Positions 18,928 through 27,495 of a DNA stretch of 64,000 nucleotides are shown one piece after another; within the stretch, counting starts at the first letter, position 1, and each line of letters starts with the position of its first letter. A program made the translations under genes and the position numbers. The stretch spans positions 122,694-186,693 of the forward strand of contig NZ_ATYA01000001.1 of NCBI RefSeq assembly GCF_000427445.1. The letters are read 5' to 3'. The notes beneath the pieces were generated by a model. That model saw nothing but the letters and a program-made list of their open reading frames with translations, ran no database searches and had not been told where the DNA came from. The stretch comes from Methylocapsa acidiphila B2 (GTDB taxonomy: Bacteria > Pseudomonadota > Alphaproteobacteria > Rhizobiales > Beijerinckiaceae).

Positions 18928-18954
18928 TTGACATTTCATGATATATCATGAAAT
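18928..18954 (+). promoter_or_regulatory. Palindromic operator over a -35 box
   Basis: A perfect 22-bp palindrome occupies 18933-18954, with half-site ATTTCATGATA. The last base of TTGACA (18928-18933), a perfect -35 word, is its first base. It ends 27 bases upstream of the RHH antitoxin ATG. The clearest reading is an operator for repression by the downstream antitoxin or toxin-antitoxin complex. No equally good -10 box is evident. Confidence 0.65.
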
Positions 18955-18981
18955 GCTGAGAACAGATAATGGAGGTGTGCC

Positions 18982-19212
18982 ATGGCGTCCCAGGCCCGCG
19001 AGAAATTCGCAACCCAGGTGAATTCGGAGATTCTGGCCACTGTCCGCAATCTTGCGCAGAGCGAGGGTCGGCAGCTTCAGACGCTTGTCGATGAAGCCTT
19101 GGCTGATCTGATTGAAAAGCGGAAGCAGGGTAAGCCTCGCGCCAATGTCATGGCCGCCTATCAGGCGAGCCATGAGAAGTTCGGGTCACTTTACAAGAAG
19201 CTGGCTGAATGA
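18982..19212 (+). CDS. Antitoxin of a Fic/Doc pair (probable ribbon-helix-helix)
   Basis: The protein has 76 residues and starts at an ATG with a GGAGG ribosome site. The N-terminal 'KFATQVNSEILATVRNLAQ' followed by 'GRQLQTLVDEALADLIEKRK' has the strand-helix-helix pattern of ribbon-helix-helix repressors. The C-terminal tail 'VMAAYQASHEKFGSLYKKLAE' should wrap the toxin. Its stop overlaps the toxin ATG (ATGA). The perfect palindrome upstream supports autorepression. Phd is the usual partner of Doc, so an RHH-type antidote is a known variation rather than the textbook pair. Confidence 0.8.
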   Translation: MASQAREKFATQVNSEILATVRNLAQSEGRQLQTLVDEALADLIEKRKQGKPRANVMAAYQASHEKFGSLYKKLAE

Positions 19213-19592
19213 CGGACTATCTGACCGTTGTTGAAGTCCTTGCCATTCATGACGACCAAATTGACCGTTACGGCGGCTCTGCCGGCATGCGCGATCGCGG
19301 CCTGCTGGAAGCGGCTCTATACCGCCCCCAGACAGGTTATTACGCCGATCTGATCGAGGAAGCCGCCGCGCTGTGGGAAAGCCTGGCGCAGAACCATCCT
19401 TTCATCGACGGCAATAAGCGCACGGCCTTTGCCGTCACCTATACCTTTCTCGCCATCAATGGCGCGCGCATCACGGCGGACGCCGACGCGACCTATGGTT
19501 TTATAAGTGGCCTATATGCGACCGGCACATTCGAGCTTGGGCGCCTTGCCGACTGGCTCCGCGCCAACCTGACGCCGGCGCCTCCGGCCTAA
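19209..19592 (+). CDS. doc: Fic/Doc family toxin
   Basis: The protein has 127 residues, the normal length for 'death on curing' toxins. The active-site loop 'HPFIDGNKRTAF' (about residues 68-79) gives the Fic motif HxFxDGNKR. The N-terminal 'DQIDRYGGSAGMRDRGLLEAAL' is also family-typical. Characterised Doc phosphorylates elongation factor Tu and halts translation; Fic relatives transfer AMP. The overlap with the antitoxin gene shows co-translation. It appears intact and lies just downstream of a dif-like site. Confidence 0.9.
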   Translation: MTDYLTVVEVLAIHDDQIDRYGGSAGMRDRGLLEAALYRPQTGYYADLIEEAAALWESLAQNHPFIDGNKRTAFAVTYTFLAINGARITADADATYGFISGLYATGTFELGRLADWLRANLTPAPPA

Positions 19593-19662
19593 GCGCCGAA
19601 CCGGGATTGTCAACTTAAGGGATGATGGCTACGAGGCTCTGATTTATGGGTATGTTGAATCG

Positions 19663-20377
19663 TTATCGCGCCGCGTTTTGCGCGTACGTTTCATCCGCCC
19701 AGATCTTGAACGCGTTGGTGCGCCCCCCTCGGTATTTGGTAGCGGACATGTGATGGCGGCGCGGATGAAAATGTTCGCGGATGAAAGCATGAGCAAAAAG
19801 GGAACCTCTGCGCCTGGTGCGGTGATTTGAACCGCTGCATTTGCCGCTCCCGCCGTCGGGTAGGTCGAAGCGAATTCTCGGCACGATTGTTCAGATAGCG
19901 GCTTCGGCCGTGTTCCACATTCGCCAACGGAGCCCGCTTTGCCACGCCGTAACTCTTCAGTTTGTCGGTCACGATCACACGCGGTTCGTAACGCAAGCCT
20001 TTCAACAAGCGCTTGAAAAAGCGCTTAGCGGCCTTGCCGTCCCGCCGGTTCTGAACCAAAATATCGAGTACGACGCCATCCTCATCCACAGTGCGCCAAA
20101 GATAATGAAGCTCGCCGTGAATTCGGATGAAAACCTCGTCTAAATGCCATTTATCGCCCGGCTGCGGACGGCGGCGGCGAAGTTTCTGGGCAAAGCTTTG
20201 GCCGAATTTCAAGCACCAACGGTGGATCGTTTCCTAGGAAACGACGGCGCCTCGTTCCGCCAGGATTAGCTCGACGTCAAAGAAGCTCAGGCTGAAGGCA
20301 TGATAGAGCAAAACAGCATGGCTGATGATCTCGGCCAGGAAGCGGTGACGGTAATGGGGATTGGGTGAAGCTTTCAT
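19663..20377 (-). pseudogene. IS6-family (IS26-like) transposase, broken
   Basis: From an ATG at 20377 the minus strand reads 'ASPNPHYRHRFLAEIISHAV' and 'LAERGAVVS', then a TAG where the family has Tyr (VSYETIRRWC). The DDE core follows ('GDKWHLDEVFIRIHGELHYLWR', 'VIVTDKLKSYGVAK', 'RAENSLRPTRRRERQMQRFKS'). A frameshift near 19830 separates 'SPHQAQRF' from the normal end 'HAFIREHFHPRRHHMS..YRGGRTNAFKIW', which stops at 19663. Two lesions make it dead. I could not find a matching pair of terminal repeats. Its left part overlaps an upstream extension of the MFS frame, which argues against a start there for that gene. Confidence 0.85.
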
Positions 20378-20496
20378 TCGACCATCCTGCACTGTTTCCT
20401 GCCAGCATGCCAAGCTTGCTTAATGTGACAATACCTCGGAGCTGCATTCATCGCGATCTGTTCGGTCTCGAGAAACAAACATCGGAAGGAGTGACC

Positions 20497-21744
20497 GTGC
20501 CGGCACAATCACACGCCGTTGCTCCATCCAGCATCCAACTCGGCCTGCGCGAGAACTGGCGGCAGTTTTTGCTGCTCGTCCTCATTAACGCCTTCGTCGG
20601 CGGCATGGTTGGGCTGGAACGGACGGTAGTCCCGCTGATCGGATCCGAAGAGTTCAAGATCGCCTCGACCACGATCGTCGTCTCCTTCATCGTCAGCTTC
20701 GGCGTGGTAAAGGCTGTCGCCAATCTGGTCTCGGGGCATTTCGCGGATGTCTACGGCCGCAAGCACATGCTCGTCCTAGGCTGGCTGATCGGGCTGCCAG
20801 TGCCCTTCATGATCGGCTGGGGGCCGAGCTGGGGCTGGGTCATCGCGGCGAACGCGCTGCTCGGCGTTAACCAGGGCTTCGCCTGGTCGATGACGGTCAT
20901 CATGAAGGTGGACCTCGTCGGCCCCAAATCGCGCGGACTCGCCGTGGGCCTCAATGAATTCGCCGGATATCTTTCCGTCGGTCTCACAGCCTTTCTCACC
21001 GGCTACATAGCCGAGCGCTACGGTCTCCGGCCAGAGCCCTTCTACCTCGGGATCGGCTACGCGGCTCTTGGGCTCATCCTTTCGACGCTTCTCGTGCGCG
21101 ACACGCGCCGTCACGTGGCCTTGGAGGTTTCGCGTCACGCGTCGGCCGGGCCGGCAGTTGGGTTTTGGGAGATCTTTCGTCGCGCCTCGTTCGGCGACCG
21201 CAATTTGTTCGCTGCATCCCAAGCCGGACTAGTCAATAATCTGAACGACGGAATGAGCTGGGGAATCTTCCCGCTGTTCTTTGCGTCCTTTGGCCTCGGC
21301 GTCGAGCGGATCGGCATCCTCAAGGCAATCTATCCCGCCGTCTGGGGCGTTCTTCAGACAGCGACCGGGCCATTGAGCGACCGCTGGGGCCGCAAGGGCT
21401 TAATAGCGGCCGGTATGTGGGTGCAGGCTGGCGCGCTTTTCCTAACAGCGGTCACCCACCGGTTCGGCTGGTGGCTCCTTGCCAGCGTGCTGCTCGGACT
21501 CGGCACCGCCATGGTGTACCCGACGCTCATCGCCTCGGTCTCTGATTCTTCCCACCCCTTGTGGCGAGCGCGCTCGCTCAGCGTCTATCGGTTCTGGCGC
21601 GACCTGGGCTACGCCATAGGCGCGCTCTCGGCGGGCGTCATCGCCGACCTGTTCGGCGCCGCCTGGGCCATCATCGCCATCGGCGCGCTGACTTTCGCTT
21701 CGGGGGCCGTAGTCGCCGCTGTAATGACCGAACACCGGCAATAG
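20497..21744 (+). CDS. MFS transporter
   Basis: I choose the GTG at 20497, which has AAGGAG five bases upstream; the frame is open further into IS6 remnants. The protein of about 415 residues has 12 predicted membrane segments. The signature loop 2-3 motif reads 'GHFADVYGRKHMLVLGW' and a second copy sits in the other half ('GPLSDRWGRKGLIAAGMW'). The cytoplasmic loop between halves is 'RDTRRHVALEV'. It is a major-facilitator secondary transporter of the inner membrane; the substrate is not evident. It lies upstream of nucleoside phosphorylase and merA relics, which may be its former partners. Confidence 0.85.
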   Translation: MPAQSHAVAPSSIQLGLRENWRQFLLLVLINAFVGGMVGLERTVVPLIGSEEFKIASTTIVVSFIVSFGVVKAVANLVSGHFADVYGRKHMLVLGWLIGLPVPFMIGWGPSWGWVIAANALLGVNQGFAWSMTVIMKVDLVGPKSRGLAVGLNEFAGYLSVGLTAFLTGYIAERYGLRPEPFYLGIGYAALGLILSTLLVRDTRRHVALEVSRHASAGPAVGFWEIFRRASFGDRNLFAASQAGLVNNLNDGMSWGIFPLFFASFGLGVERIGILKAIYPAVWGVLQTATGPLSDRWGRKGLIAAGMWVQAGALFLTAVTHRFGWWLLASVLLGLGTAMVYPTLIASVSDSSHPLWRARSLSVYRFWRDLGYAIGALSAGVIADLFGAAWAIIAIGALTFASGAVVAAVMTEHRQ

Positions 21745-21864
21745 AATGCTCTCGAACGTGACTTCAGCATGCTCTGACGACGCTGAGATGCGCCCGGCGC
21801 GGAATAACGACCGGGCCGCCGATTGCCGCGGTCGCTGGGCGCGCGCAGATGGGGTGGATCGAGC

Positions 21865-22316
21865 ATGATGACAGGGCCAAAGGATGACAACATAGGGGAA
21901 CGGCCACCGATTCTCGGCCGCAAGAACCATCGGGCGGCCTCGGTCTTCACGCCGGACGCCCTGCTCAGGGAGGCGCGCCGGCAGAAGGGCATCGGCGCCG
22001 ACCCTGTTCCCGAAACTTGCATCCTCGATCCCGACGGCGACAATATGCGCCGCCTCCTAGCCACCGATCGCGCTCGCCGCCTCACCTCGTGCGCGTGCAA
22101 TCACACCGACCTGAATGCGTTCGAGCACGAGGGGCTACGTTACGGCGTTGTCGGCTGCGCCATCGGCGGTGCGTTCGCGGTCCTGGTCGCCGAGGAGCTC
22201 TTCGCCTCCGGCTGCAAGCTCCTCATCAGCATGACGTAGGCTGAGCAAATTCTCCCGATACACGCGCCGCCGTATTTCATCATTGTCGATCGCGGGCTCC
22301 GCGACGAGGGAACGAC
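21865..22316 (+). pseudogene. Nucleoside phosphorylase-like gene, truncated
   Basis: From the ATG at 21865 the reading is 'VFTPDALLREARRQKGIGAD', 'RYGVVGCAIGGAFAVLVAEEL' and 'GCKLLISMT', then a TAG at 22237-22239. The same frame goes on 'AEQILPIHAPPYFIIVDRGLRDEGT'. This is the purine/uridine phosphorylase fold: the stop replaces Ser of the conserved 'ISxTSAGQI'. After 'RDEGT' the family should give the catalytic C-terminal half, but the sequence switches to a mercuric reductase tail. It is dead by nonsense and deletion. Confidence 0.65.
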
Positions 22317-22518
22317 GCGGCGGCTTCTTGGGGCGCATCTCCTCGCGCCCGAAGGGGCCGACAGCCTCCAAACAGCGGCGCTTGCGATCCGGCACGGGCT
22401 GTCGATCGAAGACCTCGCGGAGGCGATCTTCCCCTACTAAACAAACGTCGAACGATTGAAGCTTGCCGCTGAGACCTTCGATAAGGACTTAGCAAAGCTG
22501 TCTTGCTGCGCGGGATAG
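22317..22518 (+). pseudogene. merA: Mercuric reductase C-terminal relic
   Basis: The frame reads 'LLGAHLLAPEGADSLQTAAL', 'GLSIEDLAEAIFPY', a TAA where Leu is usual, then 'TNVERLKLAAETFDKDLAKLSCCAG' and a stop. The dimer-interface 'LAAxTFxKDxxxLSCC' and the terminal Cys-Cys pair that hands Hg(II) to the active site are diagnostic for MerA. Only about 66 codons remain. It is joined directly to the nucleoside phosphorylase fragment, so a deletion removed the rest of a mer region. Confidence 0.8.
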
Positions 22519-22735
22519 CGAATTCTCTCACTCAGCGCCCATTAGTTTTGCAATGTCGCCGTGGCGATCTGGAGTTTTCACTGCGTCCGATATTGTCCCC
22601 TAGACGTGTGTCAAATCACCCGGCCCGCATTCGAGACACAAACTGAATAGTCGTTCACTCGATTTCCGGGATGCGGAACGGTCGGACCTCGCAAGCCGCT
22701 CCGCGGTCATGCTTCGCCTGTACGATCGAGAGGCT
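22519..22735. other. Intergenic stretch between merA relic and oxidoreductase
   Basis: No gene or recognisable site was seen. Both neighbours end here, converging, so a terminator would be expected, but no strong GC hairpin with a U-run is evident. Confidence 0.35.
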
Positions 22736-23431
22736 CTAGGCGCGGTCCCAACGCTGAACGATATCACGGTACGCGTCCTTGACGCCGGCTTCCCAAGGCT
22801 CCCCTAAAAGCCGCCAACCGACGCGCGGAAGGTAGCCGTATCGAGCTGCGAGCTGTCCGCTAAAAAGGGTCATACGTTCAGTAAATCGTGCTTGCTCCAA
22901 TCCTCCGCCATCAAGAAAGCGCCAGGGCGAGGCGCGGAAAAGTTCGAGCACGACTTCCTTCGCCGCCAGATCGTTACCCGTGTAGATGACGTCCATAGGA
23001 CCGCCCTCGAACTCATGGTTCTCGAAAGCTTCCCAGAACGGCCACTTGAACGTGCTGACGATCCGCGTGCCGGGCCAAATTCTCTGAAGCTCTTCGGCGG
23101 CGCTCGTATCCCAAGGGAGGGTGAAGTCGTCATAGGCGTCGTTGAATGGATTGAAGATGTCGACGGCGATTTTTCCCTCGACGTCTTCGGCGAAAGGCTT
23201 GAGGATTTCAAAGGCCCCGTCCCGAATGAAAAGCGCCGGCATAACTATGTCGCAGGCCGCGGCTTCGCTGTAGGCTCCGCCGGTCACCCGTTCTCCAAGC
23301 TTTCCAGCTATCTCCCTCGCGCGAGCGGGGTCGCGCGAACCCATGACGACTCGATGCCCGCTTTTCGCCGCGAGGTCCCCAAGGCGGACGGCCATGCGTC
23401 CGGTGCCCAAGATTCCAAAATTCAACATCAA
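22736..23431 (-). CDS. NADPH-dependent F420-reductase-like oxidoreductase
   Basis: The protein has 231 residues. The N-terminus 'NFGILGTGRMAVRLGDLAAKSGHRVVMGSRDPARA' is a Rossmann fold with GxGxM. The Ser-Arg pair after strand 2 suits NADP(H). The family is 'NADP oxidoreductase, coenzyme F420-dependent', which in organisms without F420 covers NADPH-linked reductases of unknown substrate. The middle ('AVDIFNPFND', 'GTRIVSTFKWPFWE') is typical. It starts 123 bp from, and divergent to, an HxlR regulator, an arrangement that usually means the regulator controls it in response to a reactive or quinone-like compound. It appears intact. Confidence 0.75.
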   Translation of the reverse strand: MMLNFGILGTGRMAVRLGDLAAKSGHRVVMGSRDPARAREIAGKLGERVTGGAYSEAAACDIVMPALFIRDGAFEILKPFAEDVEGKIAVDIFNPFNDAYDDFTLPWDTSAAEELQRIWPGTRIVSTFKWPFWEAFENHEFEGGPMDVIYTGNDLAAKEVVLELFRASPWRFLDGGGLEQARFTERMTLFSGQLAARYGYLPRVGWRLLGEPWEAGVKDAYRDIVQRWDRA

Positions 23432-23554
23432 TTGCCCTTTCTGGAGGAGCGAACTCAGGCTCGGTTCGCGTCCAGATAATCATTCTCACAGTCAATAATT
23501 GCAACTACGCATCATTTTGTGGCATACTTACAAGGATGTTCCTAAAGAGGCGCC

Positions 23555-23983
23555 ATGCGTCACTCGCGCTATGACACAACCCCCGGCTGCGCCGTAGAAG
23601 CCACTCTCGAAGTGATTGGCGGCAAGTGGAAGGGCGTGCTGCTTTATCATTTGCTGAACGGAACATTGCGTTTCGGGGAGTTGCGCCGCCTCGTGCCCGA
23701 TGTAACTCAACGAATGTTGACGCAGCAGCTGCGCGAGCTGGAGCGGGATGGCGTCATCGAGCGCAAAGTCTATGCGCAAGTCCCACCGCGAGTGGATTAC
23801 TCGTTGACGAAATTTGGAAGGACGCTTGAACCGATTGTGTTGATGATGCGCGATTGGGGCAAAACTTATCTCAATGATCATGCACCAACGCAGGAGGGGA
23901 GGGGTGCCGTCAAGTCAACGGATTTGGAGCTTTCCTCGTTGACGATGGCGTTGAGCTTGCCGTCAGCGCCTCGGCCGAAATGA
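23555..23983 (+). CDS. HxlR-family transcriptional regulator
   Basis: The core has '[22 protein letters not shown]', '[36 protein letters not shown]' and '[13 protein letters not shown]', the winged-helix pattern of HxlR regulators. The conserved Cys at about residue 10 is the redox or aldehyde sensor in some members (YodB, HypR). The last 25 or so residues ('[24 protein letters not shown]') do not look like the family. They coincide with foreign sequence on the other strand, so the C-terminus may have been replaced at a junction. It is divergent from the F420-reductase-like gene and probably regulates it. Confidence 0.85.
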   Translation: MRHSRYDTTPGCAVEATLEVIGGKWKGVLLYHLLNGTLRFGELRRLVPDVTQRMLTQQLRELERDGVIERKVYAQVPPRVDYSLTKFGRTLEPIVLMMRDWGKTYLNDHAPTQEGRGAVKSTDLELSSLTMALSLPSAPRPK

Positions 23984-24219
23984 CCGCCGTCCGGCAGGTC
24001 GCCGATATCCTCCAGGATTCCCGCGACCTTGAGCACTTCGCTGTTGGCGCAGGCGTAGTGTCCGTTGGTGTACCAGACGAAGATATGTCAACGGCGGAGT
24101 AAAAGCCGGCCATTAGGGCGGTGCAAAACCAGGCCATTTTGCGGCTGGGCTTAGAACTCGACCCGCCGCGTCCTCTCCGGCGGAGATGGTCGGGTTTCGC
24201 GGCCGGGCGGACGCAACTT
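23984..24219. other. Junction with an unidentified gene relic and an IS21 end
   Basis: The minus strand at about 23910-24075 reads 'HYACANSEVLKVAGILEDIG' and '[16 protein letters not shown]', clearly protein-like but of no family I can name. It overlaps the odd tail of the HxlR gene. From about 24118 the GGGCGGTGCAAAACCAGG sequence probably marks the end of the IS21-type element whose istB lies to the right. Confidence 0.35.
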
Positions 24220-24612
24220 TCAGGAAGCGGTTGCGATTTCGTCAGTTTCTGGGTCGGCGGCTTCGTCGGTCTCGTCGGAAGGGCGTGGGTCGCGGCACCG
24301 CCTCGCCTTTGATTGCTTGAGCCGATAGCTCTCGCCGTTCAATTCCAGAATGTAGACGTGATGCGTCAGCCGGTCGAGCAACGCGTCGGTGAGGCGCTGG
24401 CTGCCGAAGACGCTGGTCCATTCCTCGAACGGCAGGTTCGACGTAACGATGGTCGAGCCGCGTTCGTGACGCTGGCTGAAGATCTCGAAGAGCAGTTCCG
24501 TGCCGGTCTGCGAAAGGGGCACATAGCCGAGTTCGTCAATAATGAGGAGCTTGACGGCGGCGAGCTGGGCTTGGAGCTTGAGCAACCACCGCTCGTCGCG
24601 CGCCTCCATCAA
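24220..24612 (-). pseudogene. istB: IS21-family IstB ATPase, N-terminus lost
   Basis: The reading is the C-terminal half of the AAA+ helper ATPase of IS21 elements. It has Walker B 'LLIIDELGYVPLS', sensor 1 'TIVTSNLPFEEW' and the final 'DRLTHHVYILELNGESYRLK'. The Walker A half and istA are missing. The ISKra4 element begins at 24612, exactly where the frame is cut, and no istB remainder is seen beyond its other end, so a deletion also took place. Known role: loading the IstA transposase on target DNA. This copy cannot work. Confidence 0.8.
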
Positions 24613-26043
24613 AGAGACCGTCTCAAACTTGGGGGTGCTATAGGTTTCCGGTCGTTATAGACCGGGGGAATGTAATGAAGTGGCGGGTTTTGCTGGAGCT
24701 GGCGGAGGCAAACGGGGACGTGGAGACGCGCGAGCTGGCGACCGGCCAGCGACCTTCAAGTGCGATTTCTCCGGAGGCCATTGGGCTGACCTTGGCCGAA
24801 GGCAAATCCGTTCTCGCCGCTATGCAGACCCGGCTGATTCAAGCTCAGGCCGGTGAATATTGTGATGATAGGCGGATTTGTTCGCATTGCGGGTCCTGCC
24901 GCGTCATCAAGGACTGGCGGGCTCGGCGGCTGACGACCTTGTTCGGGGTCGTGCAAATCGAGGCGCCTCGCTTCAATCCTTGCCGTTGCGGCCTTGCCTC
25001 GCGCCAAATTGTCAGCCCTTTGGGCGAAATCATGCCGGATCGATGCACGCCAGAATACGAGCGCATTCTCGTCAAAATGGGGAGCCTAGCCGCGTATGGC
25101 CGCGCGGCGGCGCTGATGGCGGAATTCCTTCCTCTGGGCGAAGCGCCTGCGATCGAGACGGCGCGTCGGCGAACCCTGCAGGTGGGCGCGAAATTGGAGC
25201 AGCAAAGTCTGGCCGTCAAGCCGTACGGCGGCCATGTGAAGTCGATCAGAAGCTATCAGCTGCGATCGTTCGAGGTCATGCTGGCTTGCGCCAGTAACGA
25301 CCGAGGGGAGCAGCAGCTGTTCAGCAGCGTCCCGGTCGAGGCGGATCGGCAGCGTCAGCAACTCAATGCCGTCTTGCGCGACCTTGGCGCAACGCCCGCG
25401 ACGCCGGTGACGGTGTTGAGCGACGGCGCCGACGGTCCACGCTTTACTGGGTGAATCCGCAGGCCCGGGTCCGGCGCGTCATGTTTTGGACTGGTTTCAT
25501 CTTTCGATGCGGGTTCAGCATGTGACACAAACTGCCCGAAGCTGGCCGCGCGCGACCAAAGAGGATCTTCAGCAAGGCGATATGCTGGCGAAAAAGATTG
25601 AGCGGATCCGTTGGCGGCTATGGCGCGGCCGCCCCCAAAGGGGCTCTGGACCTGATCGACGAGATTTTGCAGGACATCGAGACGCCAAAGCGCCAAGTCC
25701 AGCTGACCGTGGCCTACCTCAAGAAGCTCACAATCGTCCTGCGAGATCGTGAGACTTACGTGTCCGGGCAATTCTCCTCGATCATCAATTATGCCGCTGC
25801 GCGGCGTTCAGCCGAGCCAATCTCGACGGCCCCAACCGAGAGCGCTGTCCATAGGCTGCTGCATCGGCGGATGACGGCAAAACAGCAAATGCGCTGGTCG
25901 CCGAGGGGAGCGCATTTCATGCTTAAGGTTCGGACCGCCGTAATGAACGGAACATTCGAACGTGACCACATCGCGTTCGTTCGATCGACACGCTGCCTAC
26001 AAGGGCGTGCCGCATAGCACCCCCAAGTTTGAGACGGTCTCTT
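24612..26043 (+). mobile_element. ISKra4-family insertion sequence
   Basis: Perfect 30-bp terminal inverted repeats bound the element. The left one (24612-24641) starts AAGAGACCGTCTCAAACTTG and the right one (26014-26043) is its exact reverse complement. The total is 1,432 bp. No flanking direct repeat is obvious. A variant of the right end occurs alone at 57317-57339, showing that relatives have moved within this replicon. The transposase inside is broken (separate entry). Confidence 0.9.
24675..26017 (+). pseudogene. ISKra4 transposase, two frameshifts
   Basis: The first frame (24675-25454) holds the zinc-binding part 'ICSHCGSCRVIKDW' and 'FNPCRCG', then 'AAYGRAAALMAEFLPLG' and the first catalytic Asp region 'VTVLSDGADGPRF'. 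A frameshift near 25444 moves to 'HVLDWFHLSMRVQHV', with the second Asp. A further shift near 25615 leads to 'GALDLIDEILQDIETPK' and 'GQFSSIINYAAARR', ending past the third acidic block ('SAVHRLLHRRM..KQQMRWSPRGAH'). The family normally uses one frame, so these are lesions rather than programmed shifts. With intact ends the element could still be moved by a related transposase. Confidence 0.8.
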
Positions 26044-26234
26044 GTTGAAATCGCAAACGGAAAAAGAACATCGATAATTTGTCGTTCTCCCGCAGGCGAG
26101 CGGCAGCTCTACCCAAACGCGTCGTTCGGTACTCGCCGAACTGAACTGAACTCCCCCTCGAAAATAACTCTTTTATTGACTGTCGAATTCTTTATGAGAG
26201 TCGAATAAACCATCCGAAGTCGAGGCATTTCCAC
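26044..26234. other. AT-richer leader of the gene at 26235
   Basis: The base composition drops from GC-rich to AT-rich here, continuing into the next gene. Short words such as TTTTATTGAC and TCGAATAAACC appear at about 26170-26215, but no clear promoter can be fixed. Confidence 0.35.
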
Positions 26235-27122
26235 ATGGATTCTGATGTCAGCCATTATCGCTCTGTGGCGCGCAAATTACCGCGGCCTACATTGTCTCAA
26301 ATGAAAGCTTTCGCTGAATATGTGGCGGACTCGCACAGCTGGTACAAAAAAATACCATGGTGGCCCTCTACTACGCCCTTCGAATTTTATCTCGACCCAG
26401 CGGCCGGTATGGATTGGGTCATTGGTGAAGACGGTAATGTCGCAGTTCCAACCGAACGACTTGAGCAAGGATTCCACTATTCATCTATCAAGACTGCACG
26501 CTATCGGGAGGAGTTTGGTTATCTCACTTATTTAGATCCCTGGCGGGATGCGGTTATGTTAGTTAGAAACATGGATACTGATGCCGCAATTCGGGCAATC
26601 AAACTCGCACAAGAACGCAATTCTGCTAGCGCATACTATGATCCCGAAAAGCGCGAACGGCAGGACCTTCCCTTCCTTATCAGTGCAGCAGGCACGGCGT
26701 CGCTAAGCGCGCTAATGCACACTTATTCGTGCGATGTTCATCATGTCATCTTTGCATTTCCAACAGTTTTTTCGGACGGTCAGGCGGCGACTTATGTCAA
26801 AGGTGCACTCATCAGCGGCTCCGGAAATATTGATTCTCGCCTCACGCTGCTCCAAGCAAAGGAACTAGTTAAAGCGGGGCGATCGCGGACTTGGCCCGAA
26901 GCCAGCGGAGGTAACAAGCAATTGGCCCAAATAATTGATCGAGCACTTGTGTTGATCACGGATCCTTCGCAAAAGGAGTCGGTGGAGGATACCCTATCAA
27001 TCGAAGCCCACGGTCAAGATCCGGTACTGTTCGAACTTTTTGCGCCAGAACGCAACCGTCAATTCGCAGAAATTGTTTCTGCATGCGAGCGAGTATGTGA
27101 CTTGGTACACAAGGAACCGTGA
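26235..27122 (+). CDS. Unrecognised 295-residue protein in an AT-rich island
   Basis: I do not recognise a family. The protein is soluble (no signal peptide or membrane segment), rich in aromatic residues near the start ('SHSWYKKIPWWPSTTPFEFYLDP'), and has a mid-part 'DLPFLISAAGTASLSALMHTYSCDVHHVIFAFP'. Its codon and base use is more AT-rich than that of the surrounding genes. Together with its position between ISKra4 and a dif-like site, this suggests recent arrival. No neighbour is close enough to form an obvious operon. A defence or stress role is possible but nothing in the sequence shows it. Confidence 0.65.
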   Translation: MDSDVSHYRSVARKLPRPTLSQMKAFAEYVADSHSWYKKIPWWPSTTPFEFYLDPAAGMDWVIGEDGNVAVPTERLEQGFHYSSIKTARYREEFGYLTYLDPWRDAVMLVRNMDTDAAIRAIKLAQERNSASAYYDPEKRERQDLPFLISAAGTASLSALMHTYSCDVHHVIFAFPTVFSDGQAATYVKGALISGSGNIDSRLTLLQAKELVKAGRSRTWPEASGGNKQLAQIIDRALVLITDPSQKESVEDTLSIEAHGQDPVLFELFAPERNRQFAEIVSACERVCDLVHKEP

Positions 27123-27495
27123 ATAGATTTGTCGCTTTTGTGGAGAAGTCTAAAGTGGCGCGAATTAGCCATTCGCGAAGACGACTGCCGCTCCCTGAGG
27201 TCGTTCGACGCTAGAGGGCGCGCATCGATTCGGAAATTGGCGCATTGATATCTGGTCATGATGTTTAATTACGCGTTGCGAATATCGTGGCCGAAACATA
27301 TCGAAACTCACCTAACAGAATTATTTAAGTCGATATGGGAGAAGATTTCGGTACACGTCAGAGCCCCACACAGCCACACGATGTATGACACAGCATGTTG
27401 CAAGCATATTAAGCCCATATTGGTAAGTGTTGTTTTAATGCGACTCCGCTTCCATTCGGTGAGCTTCGTTGATTACAGTCGCAAGGAGAGCACTC
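27123..27495. other. Intergenic stretch, AT-richer, no gene seen
   Basis: No coding frame or RNA gene was recognised. The end carries GCAAGGAGAGC, the ribosome site of the next gene. Confidence 0.4.

Larger units (their letters stand above)
18535..18981. other. Intergenic stretch holding a dif-like site and a promoter palindrome
   Basis: No supported gene lies here. A minus-strand stretch at about 18785-18895 reads 'HADLGDGGEGHVEF' and 'EEMTLDEVERIVVQGRG', which looks protein-like but has no recognisable family or start. It may be a relic. The useful signals are the dif-like site at 18754 and the palindrome at 18933. Confidence 0.5.
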
